Shown piece after piece: positions 1 through 11,698 of a stretch of 25,278 bases of DNA. This DNA is from Priapulus caudatus (Eukaryota; Priapulida; Priapulimorpha; Priapulimorphida; Priapulidae): the NCBI RefSeq assembly GCF_000485595.1, contig NW_014577634.1, positions 30,981 through 56,258 of the forward strand. Reading direction: 5' to 3'. Below the pieces are notes generated by a model. It was not told the DNA's origin, ran no database searches, and saw only the letters and a program-made list of their open reading frames with translations. The translations under genes and the position numbers were made by a program. Positions within the stretch are counted from its first letter, which is position 1; each line of letters opens with the position of its first letter.

Positions 1-3000
1 ATATATATATCCTAGATAATATACCTTTATAATAAGAGTCACCGTGTTAGCGACATCGTTTACCACAACAACAAAACACTACATTCACCTCAGCTGCAGA
101 TTCGAGAAATTAAATAAAATATGTTTAGGAAATAATAAAATATCACATGGAAATAAATATTCGCGGGAAAGTAATATTTCAATTATAACACCTCAATCAC
201 AATTAGAATATCAAGATAAGAGTAGGTCAACAATGATACTAATATCAAAATAAAGTTATAGTGTATATTAAATTAATGACTAGAAAGACGTTTGGTGCAA
301 GGAAACCCTTTACCGCCAACCCTCTCGAATGTTGTAATGCCACCGCGGAGAGGTTAACAAACATAAAAGTATGTAATGAAAAGATTACACTTAGTTTTTC
401 AAAAGAACCCTGCAGTTAAGTGCAGCGCAGCTGCGGTACCATGCAAACTTCTATATTATATTCAACTTAATACAAAGTTGAGAAAACCCGGTAAGATTTC
501 GTGTATGCAATGTTCACTCAACTACACATGCTACTCTTAACTACTCACTTGCTAAACGCACCTAGCTTCCATTCTAACTTCTCAAACACCTGCTTACCAT
601 TGCACAAACGCATCACCGACATTTACCTCAACATTTACTCAACTGTTCAGCACTTCCCCTTTCTAACCTGTTTATCAGGCCGATCTCTGCGCATACTCAG
701 CAGACGGCATTCAATGACGTCGCATGCAATGTTATGACACAAAAACGACCTTGACGATCTAATATGAGAATTATGATGGTTAAAATTCCCGGATAAAATG
801 TTTTAGAGCGCTGGCATATGCTAAATGTACTGGCGATTCCACTTGATCAAACGAAACTTTTCTTACGTTAATTGCCAAATCTCTCAGGGTATATATATTG
901 GAAAATTATATTTCCTGATTTGAATATCGCAAAGACAGCGAATGTTACTGGCAAATATACATAAAGTATTACATGTTATACCTTTTATATATTTGTACCT
1001 ATACCAGAGTTACTATGTATTTACAATATTATGTTATTATACCTGATAATGATAAAGCAGATTGATTACTATTACCTCTAGTAAATGGTATAATTACCTA
1101 TAGTGGCTAACAGTTAGGCTTATCATAATTTTTCACACGATTCTAATGTTATTCTGAGACATAAACGCTTCGATGTACACAGATACATCGGCACAAGTTG
1201 TAATCATACTGATACCTCATCTTTACATTGCACATGGTCCAAACTATTCTGCAGTGACATATAATATCACGAATACTGGAACTGTAAACCGAAGCTATGC
1301 GTGTATTTATAAATATATAAAGGAAAACAGTTAAAACATCCAAATCAACAGAATACCAATATAACAGACGACATTCCATGCACCATGACTAGACGTCGGT
1401 TGACAGGATGAATACTGCAACTCCGACATAACAATAAAGTTTTTCTATACACTTAAACATCAAATATAGATTATATGATTCTTACTGAACCTATGGTTTA
1501 GGTCACTCACACTTTAGTGCTATCCTTCACATCCATAATTGAAATATTTAAGGCTGGATACCGCACGACTTAAACGCCTAGTCCAGAAAGTCATAGCTGT
1601 CTTTCAGTCTGCTTACTTCTTACTCACAACATTTATGCACGCTGTTTGCAAATTGCTGTGTTTGCACATGTTCGGTTAGAGGAGCCATTCCACCAGTTAT
1701 AAGTACACCTACTGCCTTTGAGGAGGTTTCCTCTTAAACATGGGCAGTGGTATATCATGTCGTACAAGCAATCACCATCACGTGCACCTGTTTGTGTTCT
1801 CTCCTTGCAAACAACGTCATGCATTAAACTTATCCTGGTCACTGACAATTATACACTCGTCCGACTACAAGTGCATAACTTCAAGTGCTTCGCTAATAAT
1901 TTCACGTACATAGCATACACATGGCGAAAACGCACTACCTACTAATTAGGGATATTATAAGCATGTTCCTAAGTCTACTTACGATTCCTATCGTACATAT
2001 TTAACACTAAACAATCACATCATGCGTTTTTACTACACAGCATTACATATTTTTGGAAATCAAAACTAGACAATATGCTACGCCAACAACATCTAAATCG
2101 AGAGTTGTGTATAAACGTGTATACACAACATCTAAATGTGAAGATTGTATGTAACAGACCTACAATGGCTGCGTATATGCACCATCACTGCGTTATGTGA
2201 CATACTCGCATATGCACCACGCATCATATTAGCACTTCTTGGGTTTTTTTAATTTTCGGTAACTGGAAGCAACCATGCCAATAGGATAAGTACTACATGT
2301 ACTTTAAAGCCTTGAGAAGATTGTAAGAAATTCTTCACAAACCTTGGCACAGTGCTAACGCTGATGGAGCAATCAATAACTGCTTATATAATTCTACTTA
2401 CCTACTTCTACAAAAACATGCCAACCCCAGATTATTGCAAATCCTAATGCACATACATCCGGTAAGTTGCGTAACTCATAGTATGACTAGCAATAGAATG
2501 GTACTGGACTCGTAGATCTGGTGTGTATCTAACCTAGGGAGTGAACTGCGATATACAAATTACTCAGTTAGCAGTCTTATACGTAAAGTCAGTCACAGAT
2601 GGCTGAAAGATTAACCACCTACCACAGACGATAGCCACCATAATAGCAAACTGGCCTTTGTATAGTGCTCATAACTCATATAACATGTTATTGCAAACAA
2701 ATATAGGAATATTACATATTTATCTACATGTTGTAATATGCTACAGATTGTAATAGTTATTGGATAGTATGATGGCGTTTATAAATCAGTGTAATATTGC
2801 GTGTTCGGAATGTCAATTAATTCCATCACTTACAGAATTTCTACACATGTGCCGCCTACTTTAAGAGTATTTATTTCCTTTACAAGCCTGACTTGTCAAC
2901 CAGATTCTAAACCCAATTACACATCCAGGTTGCTACAAGCATTTTTTTCCATTCAGTATAATAATTTTTTATCCGTTATAGTATCTTGTATTAGACCACA

Positions 3001-3864
3001 TTTAACCTTCTAACTAAATCGGGTAACTGAGGGTGACGATAATGGCACATTAATTCTGTACATAATCCAGATCTTTGATGAATGCATTTGGAAATGAAGC
3101 ACTCTATGACGTGTCAGTTCTTTGAATAATCCAGATCTAGGGTCAATTATTTTTGAAAAATACACGCACTACCTAGTATTAAATAGGTTGACAACAATTC
3201 ATTAGAGAATGTCATTTACCTTGGTAATTTTACTACAGAGTATACTAAATTTCTAGATTGTTAAATATTGCATTAGAATAAACAGCCATAGTTTAGCAAG
3301 CTAATTATACTGCTAGACACAATGTTTCCATTTCAGGTCTAATCAGCAAAGTGGAATTATAGACTAGGAATGGATAATTGCATAATAAGAGTATCTCAAC
3401 ACACTGGGAATGATTAATACGTGTACATATAATTAAAGGAGATAGAGGGTTGATCCGACTTTGTGCACATCAGCTTTTTAGCTTATTAATTCATACATTA
3501 GTTTTTTCTCAAGCTGTGTTTTCCCTAATCACACCACACCCTTGAACTAATAGCAAGTAGAAATAATGCACTAAATAGGTGTAACGTCATGTAAGCAAAG
3601 CACTCTATGATGCTATGCTATGAAGGCTATCATAATGATTTTCCAGTGCTGATACTATGATTAAACTTGATATCAGCATCTTCACACATCCGAGGATGTA
3701 ACTGCTCATGGCATTTTCTCGCTCCATCGTTTACCTAAGCCTACAAGCACGCAAAAACCCCAACCAAAACGGTGATTCGTCAACACCCTGCCGACATTAT
3801 GACCGACCGACCTACCACTTAAGGGTTGCAGGTTGTTTCCACGACGACGGTGCCTCCAGGTGGC
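1..3864. other. AT-rich non-coding region
   Basis: I see no supportable gene here. The open frames are short, lack recognisable domains and have no coherent splice-linked neighbours. The lower part should contain the 3' UTR of the endophilin gene, which is transcribed leftward from 3865, but I could not fix its polyadenylation site. The nearest clear minus-strand AATAAA is at about 2868-2873, roughly 1 kb beyond the stop codon, which is possible but unproven. The left edge starts with a short AT dinucleotide run. Confidence 0.5.
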
Positions 3865-4082
3865 TTATAGCAAGCTGGTGGAGTTTGGTAGGTCGACGAT
3901 GACGCGAACGTAGGTGACAGGGAAGAAGCCGGTGCGACCTGCCATCGTTCCCTCGAACCAGTTCTCGTCAATACGCTCGATTAGGTAGATGATTTCGCCT
4001 TCTTTGAATTGCAACTCACCCTCGTTCTCCGCATCAAAGTCGTACAGCGCCTCGCAGCAGGGCTGCGCAGGCTTCGGTGAGG
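3865..4082 (-). CDS. Endophilin-A terminal exon: SH3 domain and stop
   Basis: This 218-nt exon encodes [20 protein letters not shown], then [36 protein letters not shown], a short tail NSTSLL and the stop codon. ALYDF, the Trp of ENWFEG and the Pro of FFPVTYV form the proline-rich ligand groove that binds dynamin and synaptojanin tails in known endophilins. The acceptor is TTGCAG, and the first two bases complete an alanine codon. The open frame extends farther upstream into intron sequence, but that part lacks homology and is not coding. Confidence 0.97.
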
Positions 4083-7000
4083 CTGCAAGCGAGATTGTAA
4101 TTGCAAGTAGATTACAAGTGGGTCGTAAGCCGGGTATAATACCGAAGGGCTCAAGAAGATGCACAGTGAGTAGTCTGTGGACTGATCTCTCATTGATCAT
4201 GGAATGTGCAAGTATTGACAAGCAAGGTTGACAGTGTGACTGTACAAGTCTCTGACACACAGTTTATATAATAACATAACATGAACATAATAAATAATCT
4301 TCTCGATAAATAATCTATATGAAATCATCTGTCTATAGCATTAAAGTTGACATGCATGCCTCAGCCTGACTGCATTCTAAGTAAACAAACAAAAGAATTT
4401 CGTAATCTATTGAAACGTTTTGCAAAGGTCTAACACCGGCAAAGTCAAGATTTGGTTCTAAACTGCCTAAATAGATTATGATTATCAACACTAAACATGA
4501 TTAATAATCAAACAGAATAAACAAACACGCCTGGTTATCTAACATCCAAGCTGCAATAAGTGGAAAAATACAGCAACAGGACAGCTACCAGGTGGTGGCC
4601 ATCGCCGTCAGTCTGCATTACCTGACACTGGAATGTGGGGGCTTGATTCAGTCGGCCAAGCTGACTGAGTATTAGCGGAATTAAAGCTGTCATCTCCCGG
4701 CCAGGCGTTGTCATTGAACAGCAGGTGAGGGCTCTTCGACCGGTTGCTCTTGTCAGTATTATTCAAAATGGTGGCCTTATCTTTATCATCGTAGGTCTCG
4801 GTCTTGTTGATCGACAGGTTGCTCGAGGCTCTGGGCACTACATGCACAGAGGGCTCCTGCCTCGGCTTGTTCTCTGCCTCTCTCTTCCTACATTAGCAGA
4901 AAAAAAGCTGTTAACTTGCATAGCAACAGAACTTGGCATGACGTGACAAGCATGACCACATGCCGTGGTCGCGTGCAGTGGCAGATTGCATTCACTAAAT
5001 TTACACGACAGTAAGTAAAAAGGTAACAGTCAAATAAATTATCTAGTTACTAACATCTACCAGCCATTGCTGAAACATAATGACTTCATATAAGTATACA
5101 ATGACATGCTAGTTCGGTTTTATTTACCAAAGGCAAACTTGGCGAGTGATAACGTGATGTTACCCAAAACTATATGAACACGGCCGTTTGTTTAAGAAGA
5201 TCTCAACTACATCATCATGGCACAGTCCTCTCAACAACTACATCATCATGGCACAGTCCTCTCAACAACTACATCATCATGGCACAGTCCTCTCAACAAC
5301 TTCAACAACAGATATAAACTACTGTAATGAACCATCTGTATGATTGTGAAATCAGTGACGACTTTTCTTGTCTCAAAAGTGGCATGTATACACCCAGTGC
5401 AAGATAATGCATGCAAACTTAATATGATACAGTTATCATTGCATCTCTTTGACATATATGACATACTTCTCTTCCAGCACACCAACTAAGACTTCAATGA
5501 CGTCCAATGACTGCTTGAAATACTCCCTTTGTGCTTCTGCTAGAGCAGTCACTTGAACTATCTGTTCCACCTGAGAGATAAATGGCCAGACATTATTTAT
5601 TGAACATCAGATAGTTCTTCCTGGTAACTGAATGCCCATTAGGGTTAGGGCATTAAAGTAATTATTTCAAAGAGACTTTCTGACCGTTCTCGTATTTTAC
5701 TAACGACTACAATACATACTGACCAGTACTGATTGCATAACAGCAAGTACCTAAGGTAAGGCCAACATATCCTAGAACACTTGTATGTCATTATTTATAC
5801 AAAAATATTCAACGATTGAAATGTTTGTTTACATCGTGTTGCCACGGTTACTTGATAATGCTACTTGTTTGTCGTGAGACCCTGGTCCCTATACTTTGAC
5901 ATAGTAACTAGAATTAAGCAATACAGATGTTGTACCAGTCTTGAATCACTATGTCACTCAATGAGATGCACTTTTGTCTGGGTTGCTGATTTCAAGGAAA
6001 TTAATTTCATTCAAAGGAATTCATAAACTCATGGTAATTTTTATACTGGAGTAATCAGTAACATGTTTGCAATTAGGTGAGACAATATTTCGCTATATTT
6101 TCTCGAATGTTCAGTTATTAATGAAATCCTTTCTTTAAACATTGCTCACTGGTCACAGCACTGCTCATTCCTGATTTTGGGTGCATATATATACACACTA
6201 CAGCCTTATCAGCTACAACTCTATTTATCATGCTGCAAATTTATAAGAATATAACATCGCATGAAAACCACTTCATGCGAATCAGAAAGCTGCATGCTCT
6301 TTCGCTGGTCACTGCTCTGCAGTAGCTGCAGATACAAGTATTTATCATGTTTTTAGGTAATTCCCACTACATACCTAATTGTGATGACTGAACATTTGTC
6401 AGTGAGATGTCATAACTCACACAACTTTCAACCAGATTAGATGACATTTCAAATGTGTGCAATGACTTAATGGTGAATACAGTACATTTCACTGCAAGAA
6501 AGCTTCATTTTGTGTTTCATCTGATGTTTATGGAGAGGGGAGATAGTATGTTTGGTTTCACTGAGCAAAAACTTTTTAGCTAGGCTAGGCTAGACTGTTT
6601 CATGCAGTGATGAATCAACTTTATATTAAGTCAATAGACCCATGTTGCTGCCTTACCTCACTGTCCAGGAGATTCATCATGGCTGCCTCAGACAGATTCC
6701 AGGATTCCTCAAACTTCTCCCCTGCCACACGCATCTCGTCATCTGTCATGTGGGAGCCTGTTAAAGAACAAAACCAGGGTTTATTGAGGCTATTAAGTCT
6801 TATTAGCTCTGGTATGAGGGTGACACGATTTCCTGACATTGGCCACATCTTCTTGTCTGCGAAATTTATGGGCAATAACTATATTTATTATACTAAATAA
6901 CGAATTACAACGTATGTGCGAGAAAATGTTATGATGATACAGCCACGGTTGTATTGACCATATTCACGATTTCACCCATGGGAAATATAGTCTTATCACT

Positions 7001-10000
7001 ATGACACATGATGTACCAAGGTGCAACAATTTTCTTACATTTGCCAATGCTAACGCCCTCTATCGCAAGGGAAATATGATCACAAGATGGAGATACATGC
7101 AAGAGCTATAATAGTACCTTATTAGCACTTTATAAGTTGGGTATTATTAGCTCTTTATAATAACACATAGTCATGCAGTAATCTTGCACACAGAGGATAA
7201 AGAACCATGGTTACAGAGTATTCTGCATCACTGAATCTCACGTTATGAAAATTCACCCACGAATATGAAATTTTTAAGTTATGACCTACTAAACATGAGA
7301 TACAGAAATTTGCCCATACCTAATTTTTCATAGGATTGAGCAAAGTTATTTTAGGCAACAGATCTGTGTGAAAGTGCTAAACTGCTATCAATACAATCAT
7401 TGTAATTAATACATATGCAGCCAGCTGCCAACAAGTAAAGCAGGCCAGCTTTGAAATGTCCTGCTAGCCTATTAGACAGCTTCCCTCCCTATGCACAAAC
7501 ACATACATGTGCAGTGCGTGTTGAATATGCGTGTTCCTGGAATTGGTAACCTGCATTTAGTCAACTACAGGAACATGACACTAATTTGTATTCTGAACTT
7601 CCTTTCCTTCTCAGTATTAGGACTTTACCATGTTACATCACTACATTTAATCAATATTATGCATTTGACTGTTTGACTGTTGACTGTTTATTGAAGTTCG
7701 TAATTGTTTTTGTATAAAAATAATCATCTCTCAAATAAATGGGGGAAAAAACATGTAGACAAATTAACTCTCACCTGTTATTGAACATATCATTGATTAC
7801 TTTGTGTTAACATTAGGTTATGAAACAGCAAACTTGTGCCTGCATTCTTGAGATTTGCAAAAATGAAATATGAAAATGCTGCCATGAAAAAAGGTACATG
7901 TTTAAGTGACGTGACTTGGTCTAGACTGGTACCTATCTTCTCTTGCAGGCAAAGGTAACAGTGTAGAGATAGGGTACACATCCATACTCATAGCATCTCA
8001 CAAGAGCGACAATCACGCTAGTGATGTTGACATATATGTAAACAAATCTAATTTGAAATGGACGTCAGTGCTAATATTGATGAAAATAATGATATGCGAG
8101 TGTACTAAGACATGTTAGCCTTACAATATACACTTGGTGTTATGCAAGAAGTACCAGCAAGTATCAGAACACTCTAGAAAATACGAAAACGGTTGGGAAA
8201 ATGTGAAATTCTTGCGTTAAGGAAGACTGTGGATTACATACTTACTTTGTCCAAAAAAAATTTTGTAGGAACATACAACTTCGATTACATAATGTAAGTT
8301 AATGGGGGGGGGGGAAATCATTCACGTTACGGAAATTCGCAATGTGGATGTTTCACCTGAAATGCAATACTGCTTGAATAAATAAATTACGGCTATATGT
8401 TTCCAAGTTTATGCTACAGTAACGTACCTCCCCTCTTCTTCCTTTTCTTGCAGTCATAATCTAACCGGCGTCCTTCTAGCTTCTTTCTGTGATGCTAGAA
8501 TAGAACAACCCCAATTTCTGTGTACAATGTAAAATGCACTCTGCGATTGCAAAGAGGGAACCTAGACTGCATGGGGATATGTTCTACAGTTCATTACATC
8601 AGGTAATAAAAACAACAATGAAACAAAATAGTACCATGACTTCTTTCAGTTCCTTGTTTTGTAATGAATGAAGTGGTTCCAGAAAATTCTGTTTCACGTT
8701 GTCCTCGAGTGCATACTTAATGTCAGCCAGCTGTTTCATGGCTTCTCCCATCTCACATAATGCCTGACCTATTAGGTAGATAAAAAAAATAACTCACATC
8801 AATGTGCATATATATAATAACCCTAATTAAAACATAAATATAGTAAAGACTTGCTCGATAACTACAGTGGTTAATACTTAATACTGATCATATGGTATCC
8901 TAACTAACACACACAAATGGAAACCAGTATTTCTTCCAATTATTTACCTATCACCATGGTGATGTCTACAACACTAAAGTAATATTTTTCACCAGAATGT
9001 CTTAGAATATCACCAGAAAAGTATCTTTGTGCGTACCAAAGGAAGAGTCGTCACCGAGATCTTTGCCATACTTTATCATTGCATCTCCCAGCGTGCCTTC
9101 AGGCTGAGGATACGGCATGTACTTAGAAGATCCTCTGATCTTTGAGAAGGAGCTCATAGCCGACATCTTAGCTCTTGAAGCTGTAATGGATTGAAATTGA
9201 TCAATTTAAGAAAGTGAAAAAAATGTAAAGAAATTTCCAAGTGTCAAATATAGATCATAGAGAGGAGAAGTGACCCTCTGTGGAAGGAGCAATCAGAACC
9301 CTTTTTTCTATCTGCTATACTCCATGACACTGGAATCATAAAACCATGTTCAAGTGAAAAGCTCGCAAATTTTTATATGAACTGTTTTTCATTTTAAAGA
9401 CACAGCACCCAACTCAGAAGTACACGTACAGTTAACAGCGGTGGCAAAGTTCCACAGCACATTTGCTAACACATTCATTCAACATGCATTAAATTACACT
9501 ATGGCTGGTCAAAAATCTTTTTGTTGTAATAATATAACCTGTTAATAAGAATTGAGTGGGGTGGTAGATAAGCAATTTTTTTTCTCATCTTGAAGTTTTG
9601 ACAAAAAATATATGGAAAAGCTGTAAAGGAAAATATTGTTGAGTTTCAATGTCTTCAATGAGTACATTTGTTACTACACAAAATTTGAGAAAGGTGACTA
9701 AAAGATAAAAACCACTGTCCTCGATAACATGTTTACTGGGTCAGTTGGGTTATTGCAAGCAGGCAATATTTTGGACCAGTCTGACACATGCTGTTGCACA
9801 GCTTGAGAAGCAGCAGACAGAATTAGTCATGAATCATGCATCACTGTAATATAGTTAGGTGTGGCAGCTGTATACTGCAGGAAAAATTAAAGCCACACAT
9901 ACCTGGGTTTGGCTGCAAGTACTCCTTGGTTTTGATTTGCAGCTCCTCAACAAGCTCATTTGTGACATCAGTTTTCTACAAATTACCAAAAATATTACAT

Positions 10001-10996
10001 GGCAATGAAACAGCTTGGAGCTTTCCTGCATGAATGAATATTACTATTATAGATTATTACTACCATCAATATACTACCAATAAAAATCCGAAGTAATACA
10101 AACTGGCTTATTTCGTGAACTCCTCCTATTCAGCTAATCTAATAACAAAAATCCATGTTTTTTAAAAGAAGTAAATTTTCCACAAGATATAACTTTGTTT
10201 CAATATATTAAACATACATTGCAAAACAATACAATACAGAGACTCCCCGACTTACGAACATTTGAGTTACGAACTTTCGATGATACGAACAATTTGCCTT
10301 GAAGTCCATTAGTGTATAATGTCAGTATTGGTGAATAAAAAGACACAATCGCCCCCTGATTTTGACTTTCGCCAACTCCTGTGTTCACGTATATGTTTAC
10401 ACTATGTACACTTATAGGTTACTCAATGTTCACACGTACATATACGACACTACTGTACAATACTGTATACGTACGTACATATGTTCGACTTACGAACAAA
10501 TTGACATACGAACGACCGCTCGGAACCGAACCTGTTCGTAAGTCGGGGAGTCTCTGTACTGTTTCCTGTACTTTTTCGTGCAAAAATGAATGTTTCTGCC
10601 ATAATATCCATATATATAAATACTTTTAAAACCCCGATATATTTCAAGAAAGGCAACTGTAATTATAAGGTAAGCCTTGTTTGAAGTAGTAACCACAAAA
10701 TTTTGGATTTTTATCAGGAATTTTTGGTAACCTTCAAAATAGCACGAATACATGATTTTACAGTTATAGATTATTATTGCTGATACACATCAATTGGTTA
10801 CTAACTATGACAATGACAGAACATTGATATCAGAAGTGAATAAAAACAAACATTTTTTTATTTACTCCTGATGATATGAACATATACTTGTATAGTGGCA
10901 AAATTATCAAAATTATTACCTGGTTGCGAGGGGAACATTGAATTTCTTGACATACATAATCATGTGAACCCTCACACGCTCGCACACCCGCAGACA

Positions 10997-11036
<40 letters not shown>

Positions 11037-11637
11037 CGTGCACACATACAATAACAGCCTAGAGAGACACACTCAAATCTATGACATTCGGAAAACCTAA
11101 GGCTCTCTCCAAGTTAAGTAGTAAAAAAATTGCAATTAAATCTATTGGTGACATTATTACAGGGTTCGGCAAGATATCCTGCAGTACAGACAGTTTTTTT
11201 AATCACATTTTGGGTGTCTTACTATCTTTAAGTTTTACCCGATATGATATCCTGTCTTTGTCCACTGGTTCAAATATTCTTTTGCTTCAAATTATGACAG
11301 CTACCAGTGAAGAGAAACATTGTGCTAGGTTGCACCACTGTTCAAAAGGCAACATTGATTTTCTATGGGCAACTTAAAAAAATTCATTTGATGACACGTA
11401 ACATAGCCTGTGCCAATCACAATGCAGTATTTTTTATATCACATATATATATATGGTGAATGACTAAAACTTTAAACACTTAAAATTAATATATTATCTC
11501 TTTAATGTGCATACCAGTAAAAAGCCAATAAGGATAGAATATTTAACACACTGGGTTTCAGATCTTACCTTTTCTAATTCCAAAAAATCTTCATCTAATT
11601 TTGTAGCTTCAGCCCCACCAATCTTTTCACTCATATA
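3865..11637 (-). CDS. Endophilin-A (SH3GL-type N-BAR and SH3 protein), nine of about ten coding exons
   Basis: Endophilin-A binds and bends membranes through its N-BAR domain, and recruits dynamin and synaptojanin through its SH3 domain during clathrin-mediated and fast endocytosis and synaptic vesicle recycling. Nine exons read in one phase-consistent frame on the minus strand: 11569-11637, 9903-9975, 9037-9180, 8635-8768, 8428-8494, 6657-6757, 5467-5570, 4622-4887 and 3865-4082. Together they give 1176 nt, or 391 residues plus stop. All eight introns are GT-AG. The BAR part has family signatures such as [23 protein letters not shown] and LEGRRLDYD. The insert-helix region SKIRG...YPQPEG is typical of the A subfamily rather than B. 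The SH3 domain has ALYDF, ENWFEG and FFPVTYV. Vertebrate endophilin-A proteins are about 350-370 residues; the extra length here lies in the linker. The first exon, of about 15 codons with the H0 helix, was not found. No frame break was seen, so the gene looks functional. Confidence 0.95.
4083..4621 (-). other. Intron between the linker and SH3 exons
   Basis: This 539-nt intron is bounded by GTAATG and TTGCAG. Beyond AT-rich sequence I see no repeat, RNA gene or additional exon in it. Confidence 0.7.
4622..4887 (-). CDS. Endophilin-A exon: disordered linker between N-BAR and SH3
   Basis: This 266-nt exon gives about 88 residues of low-complexity, Ser/Asn/Asp-rich linker. It starts [13 protein letters not shown] and ends HIPVS. 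The acceptor TGTAG restores a lysine codon split AA/G, and the donor GTAATG leaves phase 1, which the SH3 exon completes. The sequence is poorly conserved, as expected of the linker, but its frame and phases fit both neighbours. The linker seems longer than in vertebrate endophilins and holds two Ala-Trp-Pro motifs (NDNAWPGDD and QSAWPTESS). Confidence 0.85.
5202..5301. repeat. 31-bp minisatellite, about 3.2 units
   Basis: Units are 5202-5229 (28 bp, lacking three bases), 5230-5260 and 5261-5291 (identical 31-mers), then a 10-bp partial unit to 5301. Each unit contains ACATCATCATGGCACAGTCC. The array lies in the endophilin intron 4888-5466. The identity of the two full units points to recent tandem duplication. 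Confidence 0.95.
5467..5570 (-). CDS. Endophilin-A exon: end of the N-BAR domain
   Basis: This 104-nt exon encodes [20 protein letters not shown] followed by [14 protein letters not shown]. This matches the family's VEQ...AQ-EY-KQ pattern that closes BAR helix 3. It leaves two bases (AA) of a lysine codon completed by the next exon. The acceptor is TCTCAG and the donor GTATGT. Confidence 0.93.
5571..6656 (-). other. Endophilin intron without recognisable genes
   Basis: This 1086-nt AT-rich intron contains a small hairpin-capable palindrome at 5631-5654, with arms AATGCCC and GGGCATT and a loop carrying TTAGGG-like bases. I find no supportable exon, RNA gene or transposon end. Confidence 0.65.
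6657..6757 (-). CDS. Endophilin-A exon: start of BAR helix 3
   Basis: This 101-nt exon encodes [20 protein letters not shown] followed by [13 protein letters not shown]. It corresponds to the vertebrate segment in which a helical stretch contains KFxES and ends in an LL-x-E motif. The acceptor is TAACAG and the donor GTAAGG. It ends in phase 0. Confidence 0.93.
6758..8427 (-). other. Endophilin intron without recognisable genes
   Basis: This 1670-nt AT-rich intron has a run of 11 G residues at 8304-8314 and scattered short A or T runs. The short open frames in it have no domain signal and do not fit the endophilin splice phases. Confidence 0.65.
8428..8494 (-). CDS. Endophilin-A exon: basic LEGRRLDYD segment
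   Basis: This 67-nt exon encodes [20 protein letters not shown] followed by RG, a highly conserved endophilin segment rich in basic residues. The acceptor TTCTAG before CATCAC was chosen over a downstream CACAG because it restores the family's HH-KKLEGRR reading and keeps phase. It ends with one base of a split glycine codon; the donor is GTACGT. Confidence 0.93.
8635..8768 (-). CDS. Endophilin-A exon: N-BAR helix 2
   Basis: This 134-nt exon encodes [20 protein letters not shown] followed by [15 protein letters not shown] and NKELKEVM, the conserved central BAR helix. It completes the split glycine codon and ends in phase 0. The acceptor is TAATAG and the donor GTACTA. Only 140 nt of intron separate it from the next exon. 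Confidence 0.95.
9037..9180 (-). CDS. Endophilin-A exon: N-BAR insert helix and start of helix 2
   Basis: This 144-nt exon encodes [17 protein letters not shown], then [20 protein letters not shown] and DDSSF. The methionine and hydrophobic rich stretch is the membrane-inserting appendage that distinguishes endophilin-A from generic BAR proteins. It begins with two bases of a split alanine codon and ends with one base of a split glycine codon. The acceptor is TTACAG and the donor GTACGC. Confidence 0.95.
9181..9902 (-). other. Endophilin intron without recognisable genes
   Basis: This 722-nt intron lies between the helix 1 and insert-helix exons. It is AT-rich, and I see no repeat structure or coding signal. 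Confidence 0.65.
9903..9975 (-). CDS. Endophilin-A exon: N-BAR helix 1
   Basis: This 73-nt exon encodes [20 protein letters not shown] followed by QPNP, matching the family motif that leads into the insert region. It starts in phase 0 and ends with one base of the next codon. The acceptor is TTGTAG and the donor GTATGT. Confidence 0.93.
10237..10556. mobile_element. 320-bp MITE with 24-bp perfect terminal inverted repeats and TA target site
   Basis: The left end CAGAGACTCCCCGACTTACG plus the next four bases is matched perfectly, in reverse complement, by the right end at 10533-10556. TA dinucleotides flank both sides (10235-10236 and 10557-10558). Inner parts carry further inverted GTTCG/ACTTACGAAC-type motifs, so the element could fold extensively. 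A TA duplication with short termini fits Tc1/mariner-superfamily (pogo/Tigger-like) non-autonomous elements. It has no transposase. It sits in the endophilin intron 9976-11568. The open frames across it are by-products of the inverted repeats. Confidence 0.9.
10996..11038. repeat. (ACGC)n microsatellite
   Basis: This is a run of about ten near-perfect ACGC units in the endophilin intron, flanked by imperfect CACG/CGCA-rich sequence. It explains the repetitive cysteine, valine, arginine and alanine open frame read across it on the minus strand. Confidence 0.95.
11569..11637 (-). CDS. Endophilin-A exon (second coding exon): start of the N-BAR domain
   Basis: This 69-nt exon encodes 23 residues containing [20 protein letters not shown], the conserved start of BAR helix 1 after the amphipathic H0 helix. 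The acceptor reads TTTCAG and the donor GTAAGA. It starts and ends in phase 0. The in-frame ATG two codons in is not taken as the translation start, because family members carry about 15 more residues from a separate exon. Confidence 0.92.
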
Positions 11638-11660
11638 CTGAAATCAAAATAGGTTGACAT

Positions 11661-11698
11661 GAATAGATGATACACAGTAGAATAGATGATACACAGTA
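11661..11698. repeat. Two-copy 19-bp direct repeat
   Basis: GAATAGATGATACACAGTA occurs twice head to tail at 11661-11679 and 11680-11698, starting 24 bp beyond the upstream end of the second endophilin coding exon, on the intron 1 side. Confidence 0.9.

Noticed and set aside
44-3013. Short open frames on both strands in the left 3 kb
   Set aside because: All are under 80 codons, in AT-rich DNA, without domain signal, conserved motifs or splice continuity.
5202-5301. Possible CRISPR-like array
   Set aside because: The 31-bp units are directly adjacent with no spacers, in an animal intron; it is a minisatellite.
10381-10753. Overlapping open frames around the MITE
   Set aside because: They result from the inverted-repeat sequence of the MITE and its AT-rich flank; no protein family is recognisable.
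11081-11377. 98-codon plus-strand open frame in the endophilin intron
   Set aside because: No known domain; it lies antisense within a well-defined intron and its composition is that of the surrounding intron.
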